This document shows positions 50,999-59,349 of a stretch of DNA of 64,000 nucleotides, in pieces. How positions within the stretch are numbered: the first letter of the stretch is position 1; the number at the start of each line of letters is the position of its first letter. Origin of the DNA: Bacteroidota bacterium (GTDB lineage Bacteria; Bacteroidota; Bacteroidia; Cytophagales; Cyclobacteriaceae); contig JAEYWY010000011.1 of assembly GCA_023428695.1 (NCBI GenBank), forward strand, positions 1-64,000, in the 5' to 3' direction. The notes beneath the pieces are model-generated. The model did no database searches. It saw nothing but the letters and a program-made list of their open reading frames with translations, and was not told the DNA's origin. Both the position numbers and the translations under genes were made by a program.

Positions 50999-51352
50999 AT
51001 GAGAATACTGGTTCAGATTATTGGCATCGTTTTGCTTGGCTACATCGCCGTCACGTTCCTTCCGTGGTATAGTGTCGCCTTCGTGGCCATGCTGATGGGC
51101 TATGCATTTCCATCGAAAACAAGTTTCCCCGGCGGCTTCCTGGGCGTAGTTGCATTGTGGGGAATCAAGATTTTTAAGATCACATCAGTCGCTGCGGCGC
51201 CCCTTGCGGACAAAGTTGCTGCCATCCTTCCTGTTAAAGAAGCGTGGCTCCTGGTAACGGTTACGCTTGTTATCGGAGGACTCGTTGGCGGTTTGGGCGC
51301 ACTAACGGGATCGCTACTGCGTCCCGCGAAAAAAAAGTCCTACTACCGATAA
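50999..51352 (+). CDS. Small membrane protein, 117 residues
   Basis: About three to four hydrophobic segments: ILVQIIGIVLLGYIAVTF, YSVAFVAMLMGYAF, LGVVALWGIKIFK and LLVTVTLVIGGLVGGLGAL, ending in a basic tail (RPAKKKSYYR). I do not recognise a named function; small proteins of this pattern are common in Bacteroidota. It directly follows the acylase gene and converges with the acetyltransferase gene six bases away. Confidence 0.8.
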   Translation: MRILVQIIGIVLLGYIAVTFLPWYSVAFVAMLMGYAFPSKTSFPGGFLGVVALWGIKIFKITSVAAAPLADKVAAILPVKEAWLLVTVTLVIGGLVGGLGALTGSLLRPAKKKSYYR

Positions 51353-51358
51353 TGATAC

Positions 51359-51853
51359 TCACACCGGCAGGTGCATTACGTAGTCGTTCATGAAGTAAGG
51401 CCCGATTGGAATATCTTCTTCGCGAAGCACGTCAAATCCGTAACGCTTGTAGAAATCCAACGCGGGATTATATCTGTTGACATTGAGCACAAGCGTTTTG
51501 ATTTGATTCTGTCTGGCACGATGGCGGATTTCGTCAAGAAGCATTCGTCCAAACCCTTTTCGATGTTGATCCGGCAGCACATACAGTTTTGCGATCTTCC
51601 ACGTATCGACTTGGTCTTTCCATACACCATACGAAGCAAATCCTTTCGCGACTCCGCCCTCGTACAGAACAATAAAACGCTGTGAGCCATCCTTCATCAC
51701 GCCGTATAACGCAGGTGTCGAGTAAATTTCTGCCAGCATGTATTCGATCTGTTCCGTTGACAGGATCAGTGAATACACCGGCCACCACGTGCGTTGCGCG
51801 ATGTCCTGAATGATTTCAATGTCCGGAAATGATGCGTCTCTGATCTCAGTCAT
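51359..51853 (-). CDS. GNAT family N-acetyltransferase
   Basis: A 164-residue GNAT protein: TEIRDASFPDIEIIQDIAQR, KIAKLYVLPDQHRKGFGRML with the acetyl-CoA loop QHRKGFG, LVLNVNRYNPALDFYKRYGF and FMNDYVMHLPV at the C-terminus. The last pattern fits members of the family that act on small amines or proteins. The substrate is unknown. It converges with the small membrane protein gene; the opposite side faces the antiporter promoter region. Confidence 0.9.
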   Translation of the reverse strand: MTEIRDASFPDIEIIQDIAQRTWWPVYSLILSTEQIEYMLAEIYSTPALYGVMKDGSQRFIVLYEGGVAKGFASYGVWKDQVDTWKIAKLYVLPDQHRKGFGRMLLDEIRHRARQNQIKTLVLNVNRYNPALDFYKRYGFDVLREEDIPIGPYFMNDYVMHLPV

Positions 51854-52007
51854 AGATCAAACTCGCCCAATAATAACGTATTGAGCCAGATTTTCCACGC
51901 ATTGCAATCGGATTGCCGGATTTGGCATTATTTATTTTGATAACCGATCATACATGTACTGGTCTCAATTGCGAAAGTCTATGTATTTTCCCCGCATAAA
52001 GTAACGA

Positions 52008-53819
52008 ATGGCGGAACACGTTCTAATTGGTATGGGATTGATCATTGCGCTCGGTTTTGGCGCGCAATGGATCTCATGGCGGGTAAAGGTTCCCTCCATC
52101 CTCTTCCTGCTTCTTTCGGGTATCGTGGCCGGTCCGGTTCTCGGCTATCTTAATCCCAACGAACTCTTTGGCGACGTGCTCATACCGTTCGTTTCCATTT
52201 CAGTTGCCATCATCCTGTTTGAAGGTGGGCTCACCTTGAAAATCAGTGAGTTCACGAAGATTGGCAGAGTGGTTAGCCTGCTTATCTCGCTTGGTGTTAT
52301 CGTAACATGGATCGTAACTGCTGCGAGTGCGCACTGGCTGCTTGGCCTGAATGCGAATGTCTCGGTTTTGCTTGGTGCTGTACTCTCAGTGACCGGCCCT
52401 ACTGTAATAGGACCGATGTTGCGGAATATAAAACCACAAAAGCGAGTCGGCAATGTTCTCAAGTGGGAAGGGATTCTCATCGATCCGATCGGTGCATTAT
52501 TAACGATTCTCGTTTTTGAAGTCATTATTATTGGTGAGGCGCAGCAGGCGTTGATGGCGGTGTTATTGAATGTAGGCCGGACGATCCTTGCCGGACTTGT
52601 CATTGGTGGATCGTTTGCGTATCTCCTTGCATTCATCATAAAGAAATTCTGGATACCAGATTATCTGCAGGGTACGGCATCACTCACGTTTGTCGTCGTC
52701 GGATTTTTGGTGTCCAATCACTTTCAGGCGGAGTCCGGGCTTCTGGCCGCCACCATTATGGGTATCGTGCTTTCCAATCAGAAGTACGCGCCAACAAAAA
52801 AGATCCGCGAGTTCAAAGAGAATCTCACGTTGTTCATCATTCCGGTATTGTTCATCCTGCTTTCTGCAAGACTCGAACTCCTGAACATCAAAGCATTTCT
52901 CAGTGTATCGGGTGTTTTTTTCCTGCTGGTCCTGATATTCATCGGGCGCCCCCTTTCTGTTTTTGCGTCGACGTTTCGGTCGGGTCTTAACATGAACGAA
53001 AAACTTTTCATTTCGTGGATGGCGCCCAGAGGTATCGTTGCAGCATCGGTGTCATCAGTATTTGCATTGCGCCTTGCTGAGTCTGATCTGCCGCAGGCCG
53101 AAGCTCTCGTCCCGGTTACATTCCTCGTCATCATAGGAACAGTTATTATTTACGGATTTACCGCACCGTTACTCGCACGCTGGTTGAAAGTCAGCCAGTC
53201 CGATCCGCAGGGTGTGCTTATCGCAGGTGGACAGCAATGGGCACTCGACATTGCCTCGATTTTGCAGGAGAAAGGTTTTTCCGTTGTCGTGGTTGACACG
53301 AACCGGCAGAATATCACCAAGGCAAAAATGATGGGGCTGACCGCGATCAATGAGAGCATTATTTCAGAACGCACGATTGATCAGCTGAATCTGGAGGGCA
53401 TCGGCAAACTGCTTGCATTGACATCGAACGATGAAGTGAACTCGTTGAGTGTGCTTCAGTTCGCGGATTTGTTTGACAACAGCAACTTATATCAGCTCGT
53501 CCCCAACACGAATAAGGATGAACTTGAGTTTTCACCATTGCATTTGCGTGGCCGGTATTTGTTTGGCAAAGGTGTGAACTACGGACACCTGACGAACAGG
53601 ATGATGAACGGCGCTGTTATCAAGGGCACGACGCTGAGTGAAGAATTTACCTGGGACGATTTCAAGAGGAAATATGGTCAGGAGCCCACACTCTTATTTG
53701 TGATCATTAACCGTGGCAATCGACTGATACCGGTAACGATGACTGACAAGATTACGCCGCAGAACGGAAATACGATCATCGCGATGGTTGACGAGCCGAA
53801 GGAGGTAAGGAAAGCATAG
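52008..53819 (+). CDS. CPA1-type sodium/proton antiporter with TrkA domain
   Basis: A 603-residue transporter: a CPA1/NhaP-like membrane part of ~12 segments (residues ~1-390), with SILFLLLSGIVAGPVLGYL, ATVGFEGGL-like IILFEGGLTLKISEFTKIG, LSVTGPTVIGPMLRNI, EGILIDPIGALLTIL and MAPRGIVAASVSSVFAL. A RCK/TrkA-N nucleotide-binding domain follows (~400-530): VLIAGGQQWALDIASILQ, VVVVDTNRQNITKAKMMG. It exchanges sodium or potassium for protons, possibly regulated by NAD(H) or another nucleotide. It is a single gene; the tRNA cluster terminator lies downstream on the opposite strand. Confidence 0.93.
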   Translation: MAEHVLIGMGLIIALGFGAQWISWRVKVPSILFLLLSGIVAGPVLGYLNPNELFGDVLIPFVSISVAIILFEGGLTLKISEFTKIGRVVSLLISLGVIVTWIVTAASAHWLLGLNANVSVLLGAVLSVTGPTVIGPMLRNIKPQKRVGNVLKWEGILIDPIGALLTILVFEVIIIGEAQQALMAVLLNVGRTILAGLVIGGSFAYLLAFIIKKFWIPDYLQGTASLTFVVVGFLVSNHFQAESGLLAATIMGIVLSNQKYAPTKKIREFKENLTLFIIPVLFILLSARLELLNIKAFLSVSGVFFLLVLIFIGRPLSVFASTFRSGLNMNEKLFISWMAPRGIVAASVSSVFALRLAESDLPQAEALVPVTFLVIIGTVIIYGFTAPLLARWLKVSQSDPQGVLIAGGQQWALDIASILQEKGFSVVVVDTNRQNITKAKMMGLTAINESIISERTIDQLNLEGIGKLLALTSNDEVNSLSVLQFADLFDNSNLYQLVPNTNKDELEFSPLHLRGRYLFGKGVNYGHLTNRMMNGAVIKGTTLSEEFTWDDFKRKYGQEPTLLFVIINRGNRLIPVTMTDKITPQNGNTIIAMVDEPKEVRKA

Positions 53820-53860
53820 GATTTTTTTGCGTAAGGCGGCGGTTTGAAAACGAAGTCGAT

Positions 53861-53905
53861 AAAAATAAAAAAGCCCGCCTAAGCTTTGTAAGCTTCGACG
53901 GGCTT
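53861..53905 (-). terminator. Terminator of the tRNA cluster
   Basis: On the minus strand the stem AAGCCCG/CGGGCTT encloses a second stem AAGCTT/AAGCTT and is followed by TTTTATTTTT. It directly follows the tRNA-Pro 3' end, so it ends the Ser-Arg-Pro tRNA transcript. On the plus strand the T tract after the stem is too short to serve the antiporter gene. Confidence 0.8.
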
Positions 53906-53906
53906 G

Positions 53907-53980
53907 TCGGGGTACCAGGATTCGAACCTGGGACCCCCTGGTCCCAAACCAGGTGCGCTACCGGACTGCGCTACACCCCG
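53907..53980 (-). tRNA. tRNA-Pro (anticodon TGG)
   Basis: A 74-base cloverleaf. The acceptor CGGGGTG pairs with TACCCCG, the anticodon arm CCTGG-TTTGGGA-CCAGG gives TGG, and the T arm contains GGTTCGAATCC. The 3' CCA is not encoded. The D arm AGCGCAGTCCGGTAGCGC is normal. Confidence 0.96.
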
Positions 53981-53992
53981 AACTATTTTCTG

Positions 53993-54066
<74 letters not shown>

Positions 54067-54089
54067 AATCTCTTTATCATCCTGACAAT

Positions 54090-54116
54090 CGGAACCTTCC
54101 CGCCTAGCGGACCAAT
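54090..54116 (-). pseudogene. Decayed tRNA-Arg fragment
   Basis: On the minus strand ATTGGTCCGCTAG repeats the leader and first ten bases of tRNA-Arg, then after six other bases AGGTTCCG repeats its variable/T-arm start. The intervening D and anticodon arms are missing. This looks like a deleted duplicate of the intact gene just downstream. Confidence 0.4.
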
Positions 54117-54138
54117 TTTTCGGCGGACAACTTTTGAT

Positions 54139-54228
<90 letters not shown>

Positions 54229-54422
54229 AATAATCCAGAAACTGCTCAACAGTTCAAAGTCTTGGATGTGATTTCCGGCGTAAATTCGCCCTTTTCGAAA
54301 AAGGAAGTGCAAATATAAAAGACGCACGTAAACTATTGCAAAACGTCGCCAATTTTGTTCATCTTTTAGAAGGCGTCTATTCCGTTTGCGTGCAATTCTT
54401 GCTTACTTTGCAGCCGTTTTTA

Positions 54423-54496
54423 CGGGATGTAGCACAGCCCGGTAGTGCGCTACGTTCGGGACGTAGAGGTCGCTGGTTCGAATCCAGTCATCCCGA
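54423..54496 (+). tRNA. tRNA-Pro (anticodon CGG)
   Basis: A 74-base cloverleaf on the plus strand, divergent to the other three. The acceptor CGGGATG pairs with CATCCCG, the anticodon arm CTACG-TTCGGGA-CGTAG gives CGG, and the T arm has GGTTCGAATCC. CCA is not encoded. A terminator follows directly. Confidence 0.96.
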
Positions 54497-54502
54497 CTTC
54501 AC

Positions 54503-54538
54503 CCGCCACAGCATTGACCTGCGTGGCGGTTTTTTTTT
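54503..54538 (+). terminator. Terminator after tRNA-Pro (CGG)
   Basis: A seven-base-pair stem CCGCCAC/GTGGCGG with a loop of thirteen bases, followed by nine T residues. Confidence 0.9.
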
Positions 54539-55048
54539 GTTCTCGAGAGCACTATTTTTTATAAAATGATACGAAATGATCTGTATTTATACGCAAATGA
54601 CCAAGTGACCCGGTGTTTCTACCCGCGGTCCGGCCCTTTACAGGCATGAGTAACAACCTCCTTCAATTTTACTTGCCATGACACAAGTCCGTCATTTTTG
54701 GCAAGGTTAGGCACTATACAGAACCCTGGTGTTTTTGATTTTCACGGATTCACTCCGGGAGACATCCGAACATTTGGCTAATAACATTCCACGATGGGTA
54801 TTCTGCCATACAATAATCCAATTACCGGCTGTCATTGGTCCTCCTTTCGGGTGTCTCAGGAATCTCTACTCACGGCACCAGACTCGCCCGCAAAGTCTGA
54901 CGTTGACTACAATCTCTCGGACAACTCCACTCCTCACGTCCATGAAGTGGTCTGAAATAACACTTTAAACGCCCGTGTAAGAAATTCGGAATTCCGGCGT
55001 ATCGGCCAACCGTTGGAATCACTACTTTTAATATTCCTACTAACCGAT
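54539..55048 (+). other. Gene-free leader before the TonB receptor
   Basis: About 500 bases without a convincing gene; the open frames have no recognisable protein. A TACTTTTA sequence 20 bases before the receptor start is one base from the TAnnTTTG promoter element, but no TTG element is correctly spaced. A leader or regulatory region for the receptor operon is possible; nothing specific is recognised. Confidence 0.35.
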
Positions 55049-57034
55049 ATGAAATATTTTTTAGCTTCCCTGCTGCTCTTAGCGAGCGCAGGGGCAATGG
55101 GACAGGACCAGGACTCAACCGACCTGAACGACCTGATGAACCTAAGCGCAGTTACTGAAGCTTCAGAACTGCAGAAAAAGCTCAACGAGACCGTGGGCGC
55201 CGCGTCAAAGAAAGCGCTGGCCTCCCGGGAAACACCCAGTATTGTATCCGTTGTGACGCGCGACGACATCCAGCGCTCCGGCGCCCGCGATCTGATCGAC
55301 GTACTTCGACTCGTACCCGGATTTGACTTCGGCGCCGATGTAAGTTTTGTCACCGGTATTGCACTCCGCGGGGCGTGGTCGCTTGAAGGCAAGATACTTA
55401 TCATGCTCGACGGTCACGAACTCAACGAACTGATGTATCAGAACGTCGCGTTCTTTAACCGCTTCCCTATTGACCTTATTCATCGCATCGAAATCATCCG
55501 CGGTCCGGGCTCTGCTGTTTATGGTGGCAACGCCGAATATGGTGTGATCAATATTATTACGCGCAGTGCCACAGAAAACAACGGCGCTCACCTGGCCATG
55601 ACTTACGGTGCATTGCCTGATACCTATGGCCGCACTAACTTCCAGGCCGGGGGCTCAAAAGAGATTTCGAAAAATACCATCGTCGACGCCAGCGTCTCGT
55701 GGGGAAATGCAATACTAAGTGATCAGTATTATCAGGATCTGTACGAAGAAGAAGGTCCTGTTAACCTGACGGATTATACAGAGACCACGACGTTACTCTT
55801 CGCAGCAGGGATCCGAAGCGGTGGTCTTTCAGTACGCGGCATGTTCGAAAACTACGAAACCGGCGATCCTGTACTTAGCACGCAATTCAAGAGTTTTTAT
55901 TTCGCGGCGCGCAATGATTTCCACGTTAACCCAAAGCTAACGGTAACGCCATTCGTCAACTATACAAGGCAACGGCCGTGGAGCCAGTACTATCTCGAGG
56001 ACGGCTCAGAATACTTCGATAACATGGCACGTCGTATCAAAGGTGGCGTGTTCGCATCGTATGACGTTTCAAGACGTACAAATCTCATTGCGGGAACCGA
56101 AGTGCTCCACGATTATGCGAAAGCCCGAACAGATGAAGCGTATTTCCAGGGAAAACAGGATGTTTCATTCCACCTTTATTCCTTCTACGCGCAGGCTTTG
56201 ATAAAACATCCGTTTGTTAATATTACGGGAGGATTTCGCGTCGACAAACACAACGCATTTGGTGCAGCGTTCGTACCTCGCCTCGCACTGACAAAGCGAT
56301 TCGGTAACTTCCACTTCAAGGCGCTTGCGAGTGGCTCTTATCGCGCACCCGGTATCGACAACATCAATCTAAGCACAGGCCTCAAGCCGGAACGTTCCAT
56401 GGTATTCGAACTTGAAACCGGCTTCCAGCTGACTCCGGACATGCTCCTCAGTATTAACGGATATCAAATCAAAACGAAAGACATTATCGTCTTCACCAAT
56501 GTCGACCTTGGCGGTGGTGAGTTGCTGCAGGGTTACGTAAACAATGAACGTTTCGGTACGCATGGTCTGGAGGTTGTGTACACATTCAGAAAATCCGCGT
56601 GGTCGTTTGAGGCAAACTATTCATTTTATAAGGCCGGAAGCAGCTCGGTGGATCGTTACGCAGTGCCCGGCAACGATGCGTTGTTCATTGCGTTCCCACA
56701 ACAAAAACTCTCAATCATAACCGGTTACAACATCACCGATGATTTTAGTGTTAACCTCACTGCCAACCACTTCAGTGAACGATTCGCGTACGATCACATC
56801 GATGAAGAAGGTGCTCCCGCGGTTTCGCGCTTTGCTCCTTATACCCTGCTGAACGCAAACCTGACCTACACAAATCTGCTGACACCGGGATTAACGGCCA
56901 GCATAGGCGCTTACGATATCCTGAATGAAAAACCCGTGATGGCTCAGGCGTACAACGGTGACTTCGCTCCCGTCGGCGGCAGGAGCCGCGAGTTATGTAT
57001 GAAAATTGCTTACACCCTGCCCCTCTCCAATTAA
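55049..57034 (+). CDS. TonB-dependent outer-membrane receptor
   Basis: A 661-residue receptor. The signal peptide is YFLASLLLLASAGAMGQ. The plug domain (~45-165) has TPSIVSVVTRDDIQRSGARD, LIDVLRLVPGFDFG, ILIMLDGHELNEL, RIEIIRGPGSAVYGGNAEY and VINIITRSA. The barrel fills the rest and ends in a hydrophobic beta-strand (LCMKIAYTLPLSN). It lacks the N-terminal carboxypeptidase-like domain of SusC proteins, so it resembles BtuB/colicin-type receptors. The ligand is unknown. The ATG at 55049 gives the signal peptide directly; the frame opens at 55013. The YfiR-like gene follows after five bases. Confidence 0.92.
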   Translation: MKYFLASLLLLASAGAMGQDQDSTDLNDLMNLSAVTEASELQKKLNETVGAASKKALASRETPSIVSVVTRDDIQRSGARDLIDVLRLVPGFDFGADVSFVTGIALRGAWSLEGKILIMLDGHELNELMYQNVAFFNRFPIDLIHRIEIIRGPGSAVYGGNAEYGVINIITRSATENNGAHLAMTYGALPDTYGRTNFQAGGSKEISKNTIVDASVSWGNAILSDQYYQDLYEEEGPVNLTDYTETTTLLFAAGIRSGGLSVRGMFENYETGDPVLSTQFKSFYFAARNDFHVNPKLTVTPFVNYTRQRPWSQYYLEDGSEYFDNMARRIKGGVFASYDVSRRTNLIAGTEVLHDYAKARTDEAYFQGKQDVSFHLYSFYAQALIKHPFVNITGGFRVDKHNAFGAAFVPRLALTKRFGNFHFKALASGSYRAPGIDNINLSTGLKPERSMVFELETGFQLTPDMLLSINGYQIKTKDIIVFTNVDLGGGELLQGYVNNERFGTHGLEVVYTFRKSAWSFEANYSFYKAGSSSVDRYAVPGNDALFIAFPQQKLSIITGYNITDDFSVNLTANHFSERFAYDHIDEEGAPAVSRFAPYTLLNANLTYTNLLTPGLTASIGAYDILNEKPVMAQAYNGDFAPVGGRSRELCMKIAYTLPLSN

Positions 57035-57039
57035 TTGAT

Positions 57040-57567
57040 ATGAAAATGAAATTCACGATACGTGTCATGGCACTTGCATTCAACCTGGGGCTACTCGCAG
57101 GTTCGTTGCATGCGCAAACCACAAACTATAAAACCTACAGCGTATTCCTTTACAGCTTTACGAAGTATATCGAATGGCCACAGGACGCGCGTGACGGCGA
57201 CTTCATCATAGCCGTCGTCGGAAACCAGAAACTTCTCCAGGAAATGCAGACCGCAGTCGCCGGAAGGAAAGCCGGAGTTCAGACCATCAAAGTCGTCGAA
57301 GCAAAAAACGTGACGGATCTGACCCGCGTTCACATGGTGTTCATCAGCGATATGAAGAGTGGCGCCACCGATGACTTTGTCGCGCATTTCAAAGGAAAGC
57401 CGGTACTCGTCGTAACCGAGCGCGACGGCCTTGTGAAGAAAGGTGCCGGTGTGAGCTTTTTCATCGCAGATGATAACACGCTCAAATTCCAGATGAATGA
57501 ACCCGCACTTACGGAGTCGCGTCTGAAAGCTTCTTCTGCAATCCTGGCACTGGCATTGAAGGGCTGA
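57040..57567 (+). CDS. YfiR-family periplasmic protein
   Basis: A 175-residue exported protein of the YfiR/DUF4154 family: signal peptide (ALAFNLGLLAGSLHAQ), then KTYSVFLYSFTKYIEWPQ, the family hallmark, with IIAVVGNQKLLQEMQ, HMVFISDMKSGATDDF, and GAGVSFFIADDNTLKFQMNE. YfiR in Pseudomonas restrains a membrane cyclase; Bacteroidota members often sit beside TonB receptors or kinases. Here it directly follows a receptor, so the pair may sense or import the same signal. No cyclase or kinase is downstream. ATG at 57040 gives the signal peptide directly, although the frame opens at 56995. Confidence 0.88.
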   Translation: MKMKFTIRVMALAFNLGLLAGSLHAQTTNYKTYSVFLYSFTKYIEWPQDARDGDFIIAVVGNQKLLQEMQTAVAGRKAGVQTIKVVEAKNVTDLTRVHMVFISDMKSGATDDFVAHFKGKPVLVVTERDGLVKKGAGVSFFIADDNTLKFQMNEPALTESRLKASSAILALALKG

Positions 57568-57683
57568 TCGATCGGCCTGACATCAGGTTCGGTGACCGTT
57601 CGCAATAGTCAGGCGCATTTAATCGTAGGGATTGATGCGTGTACACGGAACAGTGATTATCTTTCGATAATTAACCTGATCCT

Positions 57684-59348
57684 ATGGCTACCGCACGACT
57701 GAGCTTTCTTTGCGTTTTTCTGGTCCTTGCTTCTCTCCCGTCTCTTGCACAGCACGGGCGTGAATTCCCGTTTACACGGGCAGACACGCTCCGGGGATCC
57801 GTCATGCCACAACGCGCGTGGTGGGATGTTGTAAAGTATGAGTTGTCTGTCGCAATTGATCCTGAAAATCAGACCATAAAAGGTACTAACGTTATTCGCT
57901 ATAAGGTACTGGCCGCCGGAGACGTGATGCAGATAGACCTGCAGCAGCCCATGGCAATTGACCGCGCAACGCAGGACGGTAAGGAACTTGTTGTTGAACG
58001 TGACGGCGCAGCCCATTTTGTCCGCCTGACAAAATCACAAAACAAGGACGCGGTGAATGAAATTCTCGTAGCGTTTTCCGGCAAACCACGCGTTGCAAAA
58101 ATGCCGCCGTGGGATGGCGGGATTGCCTGGAAAAAGGACAGCAATGGCAAACACTTCATCGCAAATGCCAACCAGGGTCTCGGCGCAAGTGTGTGGTGGC
58201 CCTGCAAGGATCACCAGACCGACGAACCCGACAACGGCATGATTATACGCTTGAACGTTCCTTCCGGACTGGTCGCCGTTTCCAATGGACGTCTCAAAAG
58301 CCAGAAAACAGAACGCAACAAAACCAAAACGTTCATATGGGAAGTTGTTAATCCGATCAACACATACAACGTAAATCTCAGCGTCGGCGATTATGTGAAC
58401 TTCTCCGAAAAATTTGCGGGTGAAAAGGGGCAACTCGATATGCAATACTGGGTGCTTCGCAATAATCTGGAGCGCGCTAAAGTGCATTTCAAAGATGCCG
58501 TGCGAACTATGCAGGCGCTGGAACACTGGTTTGGCCCCTACCCTTTTTACGAAGACAGCTACAAACTTGTCGAAGTACCCTACCTCGGTATGGAACACCA
58601 GAGTTGCGTGACCTACGGCAACGAATACAAGATGGGTTACAAAGGAACAGACCTGAGTTCAACCGGCGAAGGGCTGAAATGGGATTTCATCATCATACAT
58701 GAGTCTGGTCACGAATGGTTCGGCAACAACCTGACCACCGAAGACATCGCCGACATGTGGGTGCACGAAGGGTTTACGAGTTACTCCGAAAGTCTGTTTA
58801 CCGAATACCATTACGGCACAGAAGCGGGTGCAACCTATACACGCGGGCTGCGCAGCAACATTCTAAACGACAAACCAATTATTGGAACATACGGCGTCAA
58901 CAAGCGTGGTTCAGGTGACATGTACTACAAGGGACATAATATGCTGCACACCCTGCGTCAGATCGTCAACGATGATGCGAAGTGGCGCGAGGTGTTACGC
59001 GGTCTCAACCGTGATTTTTATCACAGCATCGTTACCTCTGAAAAAGTTGAGAAATACGTCGCCGAAAAGACAGGCTTAAAACTCAACGCGTTTTTTGATC
59101 AGTATCTCCGGGACAAACGTATTCCGGTCCTGGAATACCGCGTAAAGGGTAATGTGCTTTCCCATCGCTGGGTAAACTGTATTGAATCCTTCGACATGCC
59201 GGTGACGATCCTTGTCAATGGTTCGCCAGTAACAATACGTCCAACTACTGATTTTACACAGACCACACTAGATGCTACCGACCCGACAATCGTCGTCGAT
59301 CCGGACTTCTACGTGTATTCATTCAACATACTCGGCGAAGCAAAATAG
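57684..59348 (+). CDS. M1 family metallopeptidase
   Basis: A 554-residue exported aminopeptidase-like protein. The signal peptide ends near SLPSLAQ. The M1 N-terminal domain starts KYELSVAIDPENQTIKG. The zinc site is HESGH (339-343) with the third ligand Glu362 in HEGFTSYSESL, and the exopeptidase motif is GMEHQSCVTYGNEY in place of GAMEN. The C-terminal helical domain is short, ending soon after GLKLNAFFDQYLRDKRIPVL. It removes N-terminal residues from peptides, probably in the periplasm or at the surface. It converges with the CocE-family gene, the stops being one base apart. Confidence 0.93.
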   Translation: MATARLSFLCVFLVLASLPSLAQHGREFPFTRADTLRGSVMPQRAWWDVVKYELSVAIDPENQTIKGTNVIRYKVLAAGDVMQIDLQQPMAIDRATQDGKELVVERDGAAHFVRLTKSQNKDAVNEILVAFSGKPRVAKMPPWDGGIAWKKDSNGKHFIANANQGLGASVWWPCKDHQTDEPDNGMIIRLNVPSGLVAVSNGRLKSQKTERNKTKTFIWEVVNPINTYNVNLSVGDYVNFSEKFAGEKGQLDMQYWVLRNNLERAKVHFKDAVRTMQALEHWFGPYPFYEDSYKLVEVPYLGMEHQSCVTYGNEYKMGYKGTDLSSTGEGLKWDFIIIHESGHEWFGNNLTTEDIADMWVHEGFTSYSESLFTEYHYGTEAGATYTRGLRSNILNDKPIIGTYGVNKRGSGDMYYKGHNMLHTLRQIVNDDAKWREVLRGLNRDFYHSIVTSEKVEKYVAEKTGLKLNAFFDQYLRDKRIPVLEYRVKGNVLSHRWVNCIESFDMPVTILVNGSPVTIRPTTDFTQTTLDATDPTIVVDPDFYVYSFNILGEAK

Positions 59349-59349
59349 C

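Noticed and set aside
54729..54968. 79-residue frame before the TonB receptor
   Set aside because: No ribosome binding site, biased composition and no recognisable protein.
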